From Candidatus Mcinerneyibacteriota bacterium (GTDB lineage Bacteria > AUK180 > JAQVHJ01): a stretch of DNA of 22,750 nucleotides. The DNA lies in contig DAOVMD010000004.1 of assembly GCA_030630935.1 (NCBI GenBank), forward strand, positions 1 through 22,750, given 5' to 3'. Below the pieces are notes generated by a model that did no database searches, had not been told where the DNA came from, and worked only from the letters and a program-made list of their open reading frames with translations. A program made the position numbers and the translations under genes. Shown in pieces: positions 1-6,587 of this stretch; positions within the stretch are counted from its first letter, which is position 1; each line of letters begins with the position of its first letter.

Positions 1-2
1 AA

Positions 3-17
3 CATCGTTTTACTCCC
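3..17 (-). promoter_or_regulatory. Ribosome binding site and start codon of a gene running off the left edge
   Basis: On the - strand a GGGAG Shine-Dalgarno (complement of 13-17) lies 7 nt before an ATG (complement of 3-5). Only the first codon and part of the second are inside the window, so the product cannot be named. The strong promoter at 44-72 fires towards it and would give a 5' UTR of roughly 30 nt. The pairing of a good promoter, a good SD and a start codon is what supports a real gene. Confidence 0.55.
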
Positions 18-43
18 ATAGTTTCAACGTTTAGGACACTTAT

Positions 44-72
44 ATTATACCATATTTGTCGATTTATTTCAA
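44..72 (-). promoter_or_regulatory. Leftward sigma-70 type promoter
   Basis: Reading the - strand, TTGAAA (complement of 67-72) is followed by exactly 17 nt and then TATAAT (complement of 44-49). The -10 is preceded by TGG, giving an extended -10 (TGn). Transcription should start near position 37, about 30 nt before the ATG at 5. It would drive the gene leaving the window on the left. Confidence 0.65.
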
Positions 73-190
73 GTGATTTGTAATCAAAAATTAAATATTT
101 TACAAAATTTGACTTTTTGCAGGAAGGTCAATAATGAATAAGTAAAAATGTTTTTGCTTTATATATTCTATTGCTTTTGTAATGAGTGCT

Positions 191-276
191 TAATGGGACA
201 CCCTTGATAAATTTGGGAAACTCATTTCTTGGAAGACATAAAAATGTTTTATCAATAGTTTTACTTGTCTCCATTA
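191..276. repeat. Long imperfect inverted repeat in intergenic DNA
   Basis: TAATGGGACA at 191-200 pairs with 266-276 (10 bp with one bulged base at 270). TTGATAAA at 204-211 pairs perfectly with TTTATCAA at 248-255, leaving a loop of 36 nt. A second copy of the GGGACA-like arm occurs as TGTCCC at 283-288. It could be a hairpin RNA, a relic of a small mobile element, or chance in AT-rich DNA. No U-tract makes it look like a terminator. Confidence 0.3.
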
Positions 277-321
277 ACAGGATGTCCCAAGTCTTTTTTG
301 TCTTTGTTTTTTTTCTTCATG

Positions 322-431
322 GCCTTCACGGTTAAAAAAGTATTCTTTAGTTCCTTTAAGCAACAGTCGCTCTAAATAAATAAAAACTATATAGGTAAGT
401 CAATTACAAGTCTTTTTATAGTCCCTGTCAT
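322..431 (-). pseudogene. Possible decayed cold-shock (CSD) gene
   Basis: Reading the - strand from ATG at 431, the peptide MTGTIKRLVID looks like the N-terminus of cold-shock domain proteins. It is followed by an in-frame TAG, then FLFI (compare GFGFI), another TAG, and, after a frame change, GTKEYFFNREG at 354-322 (compare GKEYFFHR). The order and spacing match a CSD protein apart from a 17-nt excess and the stops. There is no Shine-Dalgarno before the ATG, and the rest of the domain is not recognisable. I infer a relic; chance similarity of short peptides remains possible. Confidence 0.35.
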
Positions 432-451
432 TTTTTTTATTTGTTTTTTCT

Positions 452-805
452 TTATCGGGGTTGGATTTCTCCGCGGGAGATTTTCTTAATGTCTATGTTC
501 TCAGGTTCAAAATAATTTTTCAGGATCTCGATAGTTTTGCTAAGATCTAATTTTTCATTGCAGGTGAAATAATCAATTGCAATATATCCATGCTCCGGCC
601 AGGTATGAATAGAGAAATGGGATTCTGTTATAATAATTAGACCCGTCAAGCCATAGGGAGAAAAAAGGAATAGTTTTGTCTCGATAATCGTTGCTCCGCT
701 TTCTTCGACAGCTTTTATAATGATCTTTTCAATTTCATTTTTATCGGACATCTTTTCTTTATTGCAATTATAAAAATCACATAGTATCTCAATTCCTAAA
801 GCCAC
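452..805 (-). CDS. speD: S-adenosylmethionine decarboxylase proenzyme (SpeH/SpeD, class 1B type)
   Basis: Makes decarboxylated S-adenosylmethionine, the aminopropyl donor for spermidine synthesis. Family enzymes cleave themselves at a Glu-Ser bond to create a pyruvoyl cofactor. The conserved segment TESHFSIHTWPE carries the cleavage pair and the processing His, and FTCN carries the catalytic Cys (Ser62, His67 and Cys82 counted from the GTG start). I chose GTG at 805 because AGGAG (complement of 813-817) lies 7 nt upstream and the promoter at 832-860 would begin transcription near 825. An ATG at 841 would therefore lie upstream of the transcript start. The resulting 117 aa covers the whole small bacterial/archaeal-type domain, including the C-terminal RGEI motif. 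It stands alone with no spermidine synthase gene beside it, and is divergent from the ribosomal operon. Confidence 0.93.
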   Translation of the reverse strand: MALGIEILCDFYNCNKEKMSDKNEIEKIIIKAVEESGATIIETKLFLFSPYGLTGLIIITESHFSIHTWPEHGYIAIDYFTCNEKLDLSKTIEILKNYFEPENIDIKKISRGEIQPR

Positions 806-831
806 ATCAGTGCTCCTGAATAATTTTTCTA

Positions 832-860
832 ATGATATCATATTCAGGGAAATTAGTCAA
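832..860 (-). promoter_or_regulatory. Promoter of speD
   Basis: On the - strand, TTGACT (complement of 855-860) is followed by 17 nt and TATCAT (complement of 832-837). TGA immediately before the -10 gives an extended -10. Transcription is predicted near 825, leaving about 20 nt of leader that contains the AGGAG site. This placement decides the speD start in favour of GTG at 805. Confidence 0.6.
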
Positions 861-875
861 GAAAAAAAGCGAGAA

Positions 876-1180
876 CGTTTAAGTGTTCAAATGTTCAAAT
901 GTTCAATGCATACTTCGCATGCGTTCAAGAGTTATTGTAGAAACGTGCCATGGCACGTTTATGGTTCAATAGTTCAAGGGTTAATAAAATGTTTAAATGT
1001 TCGTGAGTTGAGATAGTTCAATAGTTCAAGAGTTGAAAAACGTTTAAGTGTGCGGAAGTGTAGATAGTTCAATAGTTCAAGTGTTGAAAAAGTGTTTAAA
1101 TGTGCGGGAGTATAGATGGTTCAATAGTTCAAGTGTTAAAAATGTTCAAGAGTGCGAGAGTTTCGATAGTTCAATTAATT
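876..1180. repeat. GTTCAA-rich degenerate repeat cluster with 51-52 bp tandem units
   Basis: Four tandem copies begin with the identical 15-mer GTTCAATAGTTCAAG at 964, 1016, 1067 and 1119, so the period is 52, 51 and 52 bp. A fifth, broken copy starts at 1169. The remainder of each unit is similar but degenerate (GTTTAAATGTGCGGGAG-like, then TAGATA/G). Upstream, 885-930 carries shorter GTTCAA units with 8-nt spacing. Together they fill most of the speD-rplM gap and stop just before the rplM promoter. No convincing coding potential is visible: one open frame through it is only the repeat translated. Confidence 0.8.
941..960. repeat. 20-bp perfect palindrome
   Basis: AAACGTGCCATGGCACGTTT reads the same on both strands over all 20 bases; symmetry breaks immediately outside (G940, A961). 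It sits inside the GTTCAA repeat cluster between two divergently transcribed units. It could be an operator for a dimeric regulator, a cruciform, or part of the repeat family. No T-run follows, so it is not a typical intrinsic terminator. Confidence 0.6.
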
Positions 1181-1200
1181 AAAAAAAACAAGATTTTTCC

Positions 1201-1229
1201 TTGACAAATTGATTTTTATTTGTTATAAT
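1201..1229 (+). promoter_or_regulatory. Consensus promoter of the rplM operon
   Basis: TTGACA at 1201-1206, a 17-nt spacer, and TATAAT at 1224-1229 match the sigma-70 consensus at all twelve core bases. Transcription should start near 1236, giving a leader of about 30 nt before the TTG start of rplM, with GGAGG at 1253-1257. It probably drives rplM through frr. Confidence 0.85.
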
Positions 1230-1264
1230 ACATGTTTTAATATGTAAATTTTGGAGGTAATATT

Positions 1265-1696
1265 TTGAAGACTTATTCAGCGAAACCAGGAGATATCGTA
1301 AGTAAGTGGTTTATTACAGATGCAGACGGAGTAATCTTAGGCCGTTTAGCTTCGAAGATAGCCATGATTCTGATGGGTAAAAATAAGCCTATCTACTCAA
1401 CACACTTAGATACCGGCGATAACGTAATTGTAATAAATGCAAAGAAGATTAAAGTAACGGGCAAGAAATTAGAGAAGAAGATTTATTACAGGCATACGGG
1501 TTATATTGGCGGGTTAAAGGAAAAGACATTAGCTGAACTTTTAGAGCAGAAGCCTACCGAGGTTATTTATCATGCAGTTCGTTTAATGCTTCCCAAGACC
1601 CGGATGGGTCGACAGATGTTGAAGAAGCTTCATGTTTATGCGGAATCTTCACATCCACATAAGGCTCAACAGCCTGAAAACTTAGATTTAAAATAA
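1265..1696 (+). CDS. rplM: Large ribosomal subunit protein L13 (uL13)
   Basis: A 50S assembly protein that binds 23S rRNA early. The 143-aa protein has the usual L13 length and the family signatures, including the WFITDADGVILGRLAS N-terminus, the YYRHTGYIGGLK loop and the VRLMLPKTRMGRQMLKKLHVY segment. Translation starts at TTG, 7 nt after the GGAGG at 1253-1257, and no competing ATG with a ribosome site exists. It is the first gene after the consensus promoter and lies 14 nt before rpsI, the classical L13-S9 pair. In many bacteria L13 represses its own operon, but no leader structure is evident here because the 5' UTR is only about 30 nt. Confidence 0.98.
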   Translation: MKTYSAKPGDIVSKWFITDADGVILGRLASKIAMILMGKNKPIYSTHLDTGDNVIVINAKKIKVTGKKLEKKIYYRHTGYIGGLKEKTLAELLEQKPTEVIYHAVRLMLPKTRMGRQMLKKLHVYAESSHPHKAQQPENLDLK

Positions 1697-1710
1697 AGAG
1701 GTATTAAGAA

Positions 1711-2103
1711 ATGGCAGAGACACAATATTATTCAACAGGTCGTCGTAAGACCTCGACCGCCAGGGTCTTTTTAAGACCTGGTAACGGTAAAATTTTGATT
1801 AACAAGAAAGAGCTTACGGATTATTTCAACACTTTAGCAACTCTGAACACCGTTAGGGAACCGTTATTGGTAACTAAGACGAATAAGAAGTTCAATTTAT
1901 TTGTAACAGTTAAAGGCGGAGGAATATCCGGTCAAGCCGGTGCAGTTGCTCATGGTATTTCCAGGGCATTGACCAAAGTAAATGAAGAGTATAGGAACGT
2001 CCTTAAGAAAAAAGGTTTCTTAAAACGTGATCCAAGAATGAAAGAAAGAAAGAAATACGGTCAGCGCGGCGCACGAGCAAGATTTCAGTTTTCAAAGAGA
2101 TAG
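1711..2103 (+). CDS. rpsI: Small ribosomal subunit protein S9 (uS9)
   Basis: A 30S head protein whose C-terminal tail reaches the P-site tRNA. The 130-aa sequence begins with the typical YYSTGRRKTSTARV segment, has the GGGISGQAGAVAHGISRAL central motif, and ends in the basic tail that finishes in FSKR; the terminal Lys-Arg is the part that contacts tRNA. GAGG precedes the ATG by a normal distance. It follows rplM at 14 nt and stops with TAG. The 71-nt gap to rpsB holds a structured leader. Confidence 0.98.
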   Translation: MAETQYYSTGRRKTSTARVFLRPGNGKILINKKELTDYFNTLATLNTVREPLLVTKTNKKFNLFVTVKGGGISGQAGAVAHGISRALTKVNEEYRNVLKKKGFLKRDPRMKERKKYGQRGARARFQFSKR

Positions 2104-2119
2104 AATTAACAATCTAGCA

Positions 2120-2166
2120 CGCTTTCGTATTTGGGTCCTTTATTTATAAAGGTTAGAAAGCGGAGG
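2120..2166 (+). promoter_or_regulatory. Structured leader upstream of rpsB, possible S2 autoregulatory element
   Basis: CGCTTTC at 2120-2126 pairs perfectly with GAAAGCG at 2156-2162. Inside it CCTTTA at 2137-2142 pairs with TAAAGG at 2147-2152. The closing stem overlaps the first G of the GGAGG ribosome site (2162-2166), so folding could control access to it. S2 is known to regulate rpsB-tsf through leaders in some bacteria; that this one does so is inference. No promoter is obvious in the gap. Confidence 0.45.
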
Positions 2167-2174
2167 ATTAACCC

Positions 2175-2951
2175 ATGGAGGAGAAAATGGAAAAAATCAA
2201 CATGAAAGAGATGTTGGAGTCCGGTGTACATTTTGGTCATCAGACCAGGCGTTGGAACCCGAAAATGAAAAGGTATATTTTTGGGGAACGAAATGGAATT
2301 TATATAATTGATCTTCAGAAGAGCTTGAAATTGTTCAATGAAGCATATCGATTTTTAAGAGATTCTATTCGTGACGGTAAGCAGATAGTTTTTGTCGGAA
2401 CCAAACGTCAGGCACAAGATACTATTGAGACTGTTGCAGGCCAGCTTGGGATTCCATATGTTTCCCAGAGATGGTTAGGTGGAACCTTAACCAATTTTGA
2501 AACAATTAAGAAGAGTATAGAAACGCTGAAGCATTTGGAAGGAGTTTTATCTGACGAAGAAAGTCTTTATACTAAAAAGGAAAAAATTGTACTTCAAAGA
2601 AAATATGAGAAATTAAAAAGAAATCTATCCGGGTTAAAGGATATGCGTAAAATTCCCCAGATAATATATATAGTAGATATAAGGAAGGAACGTAATGCAG
2701 TCGCGGAAGCAAAGAAACTTGGGATGAAGATAATCGCGATTTGTGATACAAACACCAATCCTGACTTAATTGACTTTCCAATTCCGGGAAATGATGATGC
2801 AATCAGGTCAATTCGCTTAATTACTACTAAGCTCGCGAATGCAATTATTGAAGGTCATGCAATGCATTCAAAAGATATTGAAGATAAGAAAGCCCCTTCT
2901 ATTCCTGAATCCCAGGATCAGGATGAGCCTGATTTCAAGCCAGAAAAGTAA
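2175..2951 (+). CDS. rpsB: Small ribosomal subunit protein S2 (uS2)
   Basis: A 30S protein located between head and body, incorporated late and needed for S1 binding. The 258-aa protein has the S2 hallmarks: [19 protein letters not shown] near the N-terminus, FVGTKRQAQ, the [17 protein letters not shown] segment, and the [20 protein letters not shown] and [10 protein letters not shown] motifs. The C-terminal tail is acidic and charged. GGAGG at 2162-2166 suits the ATG at 2175; an in-frame ATG at 2187 also has a GGAGG-like site and is an alternative that would shorten it by four residues. It is followed at 32 nt by tsf, the usual partner. Confidence 0.98.
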   Translation: MEEKMEKINMKEMLESGVHFGHQTRRWNPKMKRYIFGERNGIYIIDLQKSLKLFNEAYRFLRDSIRDGKQIVFVGTKRQAQDTIETVAGQLGIPYVSQRWLGGTLTNFETIKKSIETLKHLEGVLSDEESLYTKKEKIVLQRKYEKLKRNLSGLKDMRKIPQIIYIVDIRKERNAVAEAKKLGMKIIAICDTNTNPDLIDFPIPGNDDAIRSIRLITTKLANAIIEGHAMHSKDIEDKKAPSIPESQDQDEPDFKPEK

Positions 2952-2983
2952 TTTTTGAAAATTAAGTAGTTCCAGGAGGAAAA

Positions 2984-3580
2984 ATGAAAGTTGATGTTAA
3001 ATTAGTAAAAGAATTAAGAAAACAAACAAGTGCAGGAGTTATGGATTGCAAGAAAGCTATTGAAGAAGCTGAAGGCGATATCCAAAAAGCAGTTATTATA
3101 TTAAGGAAGAAAGGCATTTCAAAGGCGGAGAAGAAGTCAGATAGAGAAACCGGTCAGGGTCTTGTTGCGAGTTATATTCATTTTAATGGGCAATTAGGTG
3201 CGCTTTTAGAGATTTTATGCGAGACGGATTTTGTGTCGGGGAATGGAGACTTCAAAAAGTTTGCCGAGACCTTAGCGATGCAAGTTGCAGCTGCACAACC
3301 TATTTACCTTTCAAAAGAAGAAGTTACAGATGAGATTTTAGAAAGGGAGCGGGAGATTTATAAAGATCAATTTAAAGATTCCAATAAACCCGCAGATATT
3401 ATAGAGAAGATAGTAGAGAATAAGCTCTCAAAATATTATGAAGAGAATTGTTTATTACAGCAGGAATTCTTAAATGAAGATTTATTTAAGGGTTCGGTTG
3501 AAGAGTATTTAAAAGAAAATATTGCAAAGTTTGGTGAGAACATTAAAGTTGCAAAGTTTTCAGTTTTCAAAATAGGATAA
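2984..3580 (+). CDS. tsf: Elongation factor Ts (short form)
   Basis: The guanine nucleotide exchange factor that recycles EF-Tu. The N-terminal UBA-like module (residues 4-45, LVKELRKQTSAGVMDCKKAI) and the TDFV motif at residues 81-84, which inserts into EF-Tu, are both present. At 198 aa it is the short type seen in Thermus, with one core domain, rather than the 280-aa type of E. coli; the end is marked by GENIKVAKFSVF. AGGAGG lies 5 nt before the ATG. pyrH follows after 3 nt. Confidence 0.97.
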   Translation: MKVDVKLVKELRKQTSAGVMDCKKAIEEAEGDIQKAVIILRKKGISKAEKKSDRETGQGLVASYIHFNGQLGALLEILCETDFVSGNGDFKKFAETLAMQVAAAQPIYLSKEEVTDEILEREREIYKDQFKDSNKPADIIEKIVENKLSKYYEENCLLQQEFLNEDLFKGSVEEYLKENIAKFGENIKVAKFSVFKIG

Positions 3581-3583
3581 TAC

Positions 3584-4291
3584 GTGAAAGAACTATCAAG
3601 TGTAATTCTCAAGCTTAGCGGTGAGATTTTATCCGGTGAGGATGAGGTCTTTACAGAATCCGGATTTGAATTAATCTATAATGAGATTCAGTCAGCACTA
3701 ACAGCCGCTTCAAATTTAAGGATTGGAATTGTAATTGGCGGTGGAAATATTTATCGTGGTCGCCAGAAATTTTTCACAAGAGTTACCGGTGATACAATAG
3801 GTATGCTTGCAACAGTAATTAATTCGATTTCATTAAAGGATTATTTTACGAGGAAAGGTTTAAAGTCCCATCTTTTCACACCTTTTATCATGTCTAAAGT
3901 CGGACCTATCTTCAGTGTTGATGATGCCCTAACTTCTCTTGATGCCGGGTATATTAATATCTATGCCGGCGGTACCGGAAACCCATTCTTCTCCACTGAT
4001 TCCTTAGCAGTTCTCAGAGCTCTTGAGACAGGTTGTGATGTAGTTTTAAAAGCAACTAAAGTCCCAGGAGTTTTTGATTCAGACCCTGTAAAGAATCAAG
4101 ACGCAAAGAAGTTTGATACCATATCACACCTTGAAGTAGTTCAGAAGGAACTTTTAGTAATGGACTTTCCAGCGATCACACTTGCAATGGAGAATAATTT
4201 AGAGGTTTTCGTATTTGATTTTTTTAAAAAAGGCAATCTCAAAGAAGCCATTCAAGGCAACTTGAGTATTGGCACACTTGTCAAATCATAA
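3584..4291 (+). CDS. pyrH: Uridylate kinase (UMP kinase)
   Basis: Phosphorylates UMP to UDP with ATP in the cytoplasm, the first step from UMP to all pyrimidine nucleotides. It belongs to the amino-acid kinase fold: KLSGE at residues 10-14, the VIGGGNIYRG glycine loop, GMLATVINS, and the GGTGNPFFSTDS nucleotide-site motif. The start is GTG at 3584, with AGGA at 3574-3577 inside the end of tsf and 6 nt of spacing. Length (235 aa) is normal. The tsf-pyrH-frr order is widely conserved. Confidence 0.97.
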   Translation: MKELSSVILKLSGEILSGEDEVFTESGFELIYNEIQSALTAASNLRIGIVIGGGNIYRGRQKFFTRVTGDTIGMLATVINSISLKDYFTRKGLKSHLFTPFIMSKVGPIFSVDDALTSLDAGYINIYAGGTGNPFFSTDSLAVLRALETGCDVVLKATKVPGVFDSDPVKNQDAKKFDTISHLEVVQKELLVMDFPAITLAMENNLEVFVFDFFKKGNLKEAIQGNLSIGTLVKS

Positions 4292-4307
4292 CCAGGAGAA
4301 TAGGACT

Positions 4308-4865
4308 ATGTTAAATGAATCATATCAAGATACGAAGAAGAGAATGGCAAAAACCATTGAAGCACTAAAGCGCGATTTTTCTAAGATCCGCACCGGTCGT
4401 GCGAATCCTTCCGTATTAGATGATATTAAGGTAGATTATTATAATACGCTTACACCTTTGAAACAAGTTGCCAGCATTGCAGTTCCTGAACCACGGCTTA
4501 TAGTAATTCAGCCCTGGGATAAGAGTGTAATTAAAGAGATTGAAAAGCAGATTTTAGCAGCTGACCTTGGTTTTAACCCGAATAGTGACGGTAATGTAAT
4601 CAGACTTCCTATTCCTCCACTGACAGAGGAGACAAGGAAAGATATTGTGAAGCAGATAAAAAAGATTTCTGAAGAATCAAAGATTTCAATAAGAAATATT
4701 CGTCAGGACTCAAATGATTTTATTAAAGATCTTGAAAAGAGTAAAGATATCTCTGAAGATGAGAAACATACCGGCTTAGGAAAGATTCAAGAGATTCATG
4801 ATAAATTCATTGAAGAGATTAATGATATTACGCACAAGAAAGAAAAAGAGATAATGGAAATTTAA
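4308..4865 (+). CDS. frr: Ribosome recycling factor
   Basis: With EF-G it splits post-termination ribosomes. The protein is 185 aa, the standard length, and shows the conserved RTGRANPSVLDDIKVDYY segment, VPEPRLIVIQPWD, GNVIRLPIPPLTEETRKD and the long C-terminal helix with IRNIRQDSND. The ATG at 4308 is preceded by AGGAG and AGGA; an upstream in-frame TTG would overlap pyrH and adds residues not found in the family. A strong terminator follows, so this appears to close the first transcription unit. Confidence 0.98.
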   Translation: MLNESYQDTKKRMAKTIEALKRDFSKIRTGRANPSVLDDIKVDYYNTLTPLKQVASIAVPEPRLIVIQPWDKSVIKEIEKQILAADLGFNPNSDGNVIRLPIPPLTEETRKDIVKQIKKISEESKISIRNIRQDSNDFIKDLEKSKDISEDEKHTGLGKIQEIHDKFIEEINDITHKKEKEIMEI

Positions 4866-4866
4866 C

Positions 4867-4888
4867 ACAATCTTTTTAGAAAGGTTGT
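4867..4888 (+). other. Small hairpin just after frr
   Basis: ACAATCTTT at 4867-4875 pairs with AAAGGTTGT at 4880-4888 (nine pairs, one of them G-U) around a TTAG loop. It immediately follows the frr stop and precedes the stronger terminator. There is no T-run right after it, so it is more likely an mRNA end-stabilising stem or a weak companion of that terminator. Confidence 0.4.
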
Positions 4889-4902
4889 CTAAATAAAAAC
4901 CT

Positions 4903-4940
4903 GGGGCTCCCTCTTTATTTTGAAGAGGGAGCCTCTTTTT
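4903..4940 (+). terminator. Intrinsic terminator between frr and uppS
   Basis: GGCTCCCTCTT at 4905-4915 pairs perfectly with AAGAGGGAGCC at 4923-4933 around a 7-nt loop. Two further pairs are possible outside (G4904-T4934 wobble, G4903-C4935). TTTTT follows at 4936-4940. This GC-rich 11-13 bp stem plus U-tract is the clearest rho-independent terminator in the window. No promoter is evident in the 16 nt left before uppS, so it may be partial. Confidence 0.88.
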
Positions 4941-4956
4941 AAATAGGAGACTTTTG

Positions 4957-5694
4957 TTGGATAAAATCTCAAAGAAATTACTGGATAAAATTGATCCGAA
5001 CAAACTACCGCAGCATGTTGCATTTATTATGGACGGGAATGGCCGCTGGGCGAAGAAGCGTGGACTACCTCGTATCTTTGGACATCGGGAAGGAATTAAA
5101 AATGCAATTGGAGTAGTTGAAGGTTTAGGTCAGCTGAATATTAAGAACGGTACACTGTATGCCTTTTCAACTGAAAACTGGACTCGTCCGGAAAAGGAGA
5201 TCAAGGCATTATTAAAGCTCTTCAGAGATAATTTTATTTCAAAGAAAAGCCGATTACTTGAGAATGGTGTTAAGATAAGATTGTTAGGTGATTATCAGAA
5301 ATTTCCACAAGATATGGTTGATGCAATTGACGAACTGATTGAAGATACTAAGGATAATACAAACTTAGAGTTAGCGATTGCATTAAATTACGGTTCACGA
5401 CAGGAGCTGGTGCGGGCAGTTAAAAAAATTACTGAGAAAGGTCTCAAGTCCGACGAGATAACAATAGAAACGATTAGCGAGAATCTTTACACTGCCGGTA
5501 TGCCTGATCCTGATTTATTAATTAGGACAAGCGGTGAGTTCAGGATAAGTAATTTTTTATTATGGCAGATTGCATATACAGAAGTATTTATCTCAGAGAA
5601 GTTCTGGCCCCAATTCACAGCAGATGACCTTGCTAATGCAGTTATTTGGTATCAATCCCGAAATCGGAGGTTTGGCAGCGTTGAAAAAAAGTAA
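4957..5694 (+). CDS. uppS: Isoprenyl transferase (undecaprenyl diphosphate synthase)
   Basis: Condenses isopentenyl diphosphate onto farnesyl diphosphate to build the C55 lipid carrier for cell-wall and O-antigen precursors. The cis-prenyltransferase motifs are present: HVAFIMDGNGRWAKKRG with the catalytic Asp at residue 26, FSTENW, ALNYGSRQEL, and RTSGEFRISNFLLWQ-AYTEV near the C-terminus. TTG at 4957 is placed 7 nt from AGGAG (4945-4949). The TTG just before it at 4954 is also possible and would add one residue. The 245-aa length is typical. The 3' end overlaps cdsA by 14 nt, so the two are translationally linked. Confidence 0.96.
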   Translation: MDKISKKLLDKIDPNKLPQHVAFIMDGNGRWAKKRGLPRIFGHREGIKNAIGVVEGLGQLNIKNGTLYAFSTENWTRPEKEIKALLKLFRDNFISKKSRLLENGVKIRLLGDYQKFPQDMVDAIDELIEDTKDNTNLELAIALNYGSRQELVRAVKKITEKGLKSDEITIETISENLYTAGMPDPDLLIRTSGEFRISNFLLWQIAYTEVFISEKFWPQFTADDLANAVIWYQSRNRRFGSVEKK

Positions 5695-6568
5695 TCTAAT
5701 AAAAAGATTTTTAGTTGCGTTAGTTTTCATCCCCGGATTAATATATTTATTCTATATTGGCGGTATTGCGTTTAGTATTTCGATTGCAATAATCAGTTTG
5801 CTCGCTTATTATGAATTTCTAATGGGATCATTAAAGATTAAATCAAAGAAAGTAGTCAGTGTTATTGTTATTTTAGCCGCATTGCTTTTTCAATATAGGT
5901 TCATTGTTAATATATTTCATTTAACCGATTCCGGGAGTTTAGCATCTTTTCACGGGATTGCTTTGATGGCTTGGCTACTACTTATTTTCATTCTCTTTTT
6001 TCTTTCATTTTTTTACCTGAATAAAAAAAATCTTCCTTCTATGATTAATGATTTTGGAATGATTGTTTCAGGTTTTTTTTATACACAAGTGTTGTTATTT
6101 ACATTACCGTTATTAAGAGAGTTTATCCCAAATAATAATGGGTTTCACGTAATCTTATTTATTTTAATAATGATTTGGATCAATGATTCCCTTGCGTTTT
6201 TTGGCGGGTCTTTATTCGGGAAACATAAGCTTGTTCCCACAATAAGTCCCAACAAAACAGTTGAAGGTTTTCTAACCACATTATTTTTAACCCCGGTATT
6301 TGCAGTGATATTTCATTTAATATTTAAGTACCCCGGGAGTATTTTAAAAGCAGCTTTACTTGGTGCTGTAGTTTCATTCTTTGCAATGTACGGAGACCTA
6401 ATTGAGTCGGCACTTAAGAGGTCTTTAGGCATTAAGGATTTTGGAAACCTTCTTCCGGGACACGGTGGATTTCTTGATAGGATCGATTCAGTTTTAGTTG
6501 TTGCCCCGGTTTTTTTTATTTGGTATTTTTTTGGGGGAATACTTTCAGGAATAAAATGGTTTTTTTAA
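5681..6568 (+). CDS. cdsA: Phosphatidate cytidylyltransferase
   Basis: Integral membrane enzyme that makes CDP-diacylglycerol from phosphatidate and CTP, the branch point of phospholipid synthesis. About eight hydrophobic segments are visible. The family signature lies near the C-terminus: SALKRSLGIKDFGNLLPGHG, followed by GFLDRID. I place the start at TTG 5681 because GGAGG (5666-5670) lies 10 nt upstream and the protein then begins KKSNLIKRFLVALVFIPG, like other CdsA proteins. The frame is open further upstream, but that part overlaps uppS and has no family match. The length is 295 aa. Confidence 0.93.
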   Translation: MKKSNLIKRFLVALVFIPGLIYLFYIGGIAFSISIAIISLLAYYEFLMGSLKIKSKKVVSVIVILAALLFQYRFIVNIFHLTDSGSLASFHGIALMAWLLLIFILFFLSFFYLNKKNLPSMINDFGMIVSGFFYTQVLLFTLPLLREFIPNNNGFHVILFILIMIWINDSLAFFGGSLFGKHKLVPTISPNKTVEGFLTTLFLTPVFAVIFHLIFKYPGSILKAALLGAVVSFFAMYGDLIESALKRSLGIKDFGNLLPGHGGFLDRIDSVLVVAPVFFIWYFFGGILSGIKWFF

Positions 6569-6587
6569 AAAATAGAAATGGTGTAAT

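Noticed and set aside
1-30. GTTTCAAC near the left edge, resembling the end of a CRISPR repeat
   Set aside because: No second copy or spacer pattern exists in the window, and the stretch is better explained as promoter, leader and ribosome site of a leftward gene.
128-274. 48-codon - strand frame in the left intergenic region
   Set aside because: No ribosome site, no recognisable family, and it coincides with the imperfect hairpin; expected by chance in this gap.
810-1016. Open frame of 68 codons on the + strand
   Set aside because: It runs antisense over the speD start and then through GTTCAA repeats; the peptide is only the translated repeat and has no ribosome site.
880-1180. GGTTCAA strings resembling the tRNA T-loop
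   Set aside because: No acceptor, D or anticodon arms can be folded around any copy; the motif recurs every 51-52 bp as a simple repeat.
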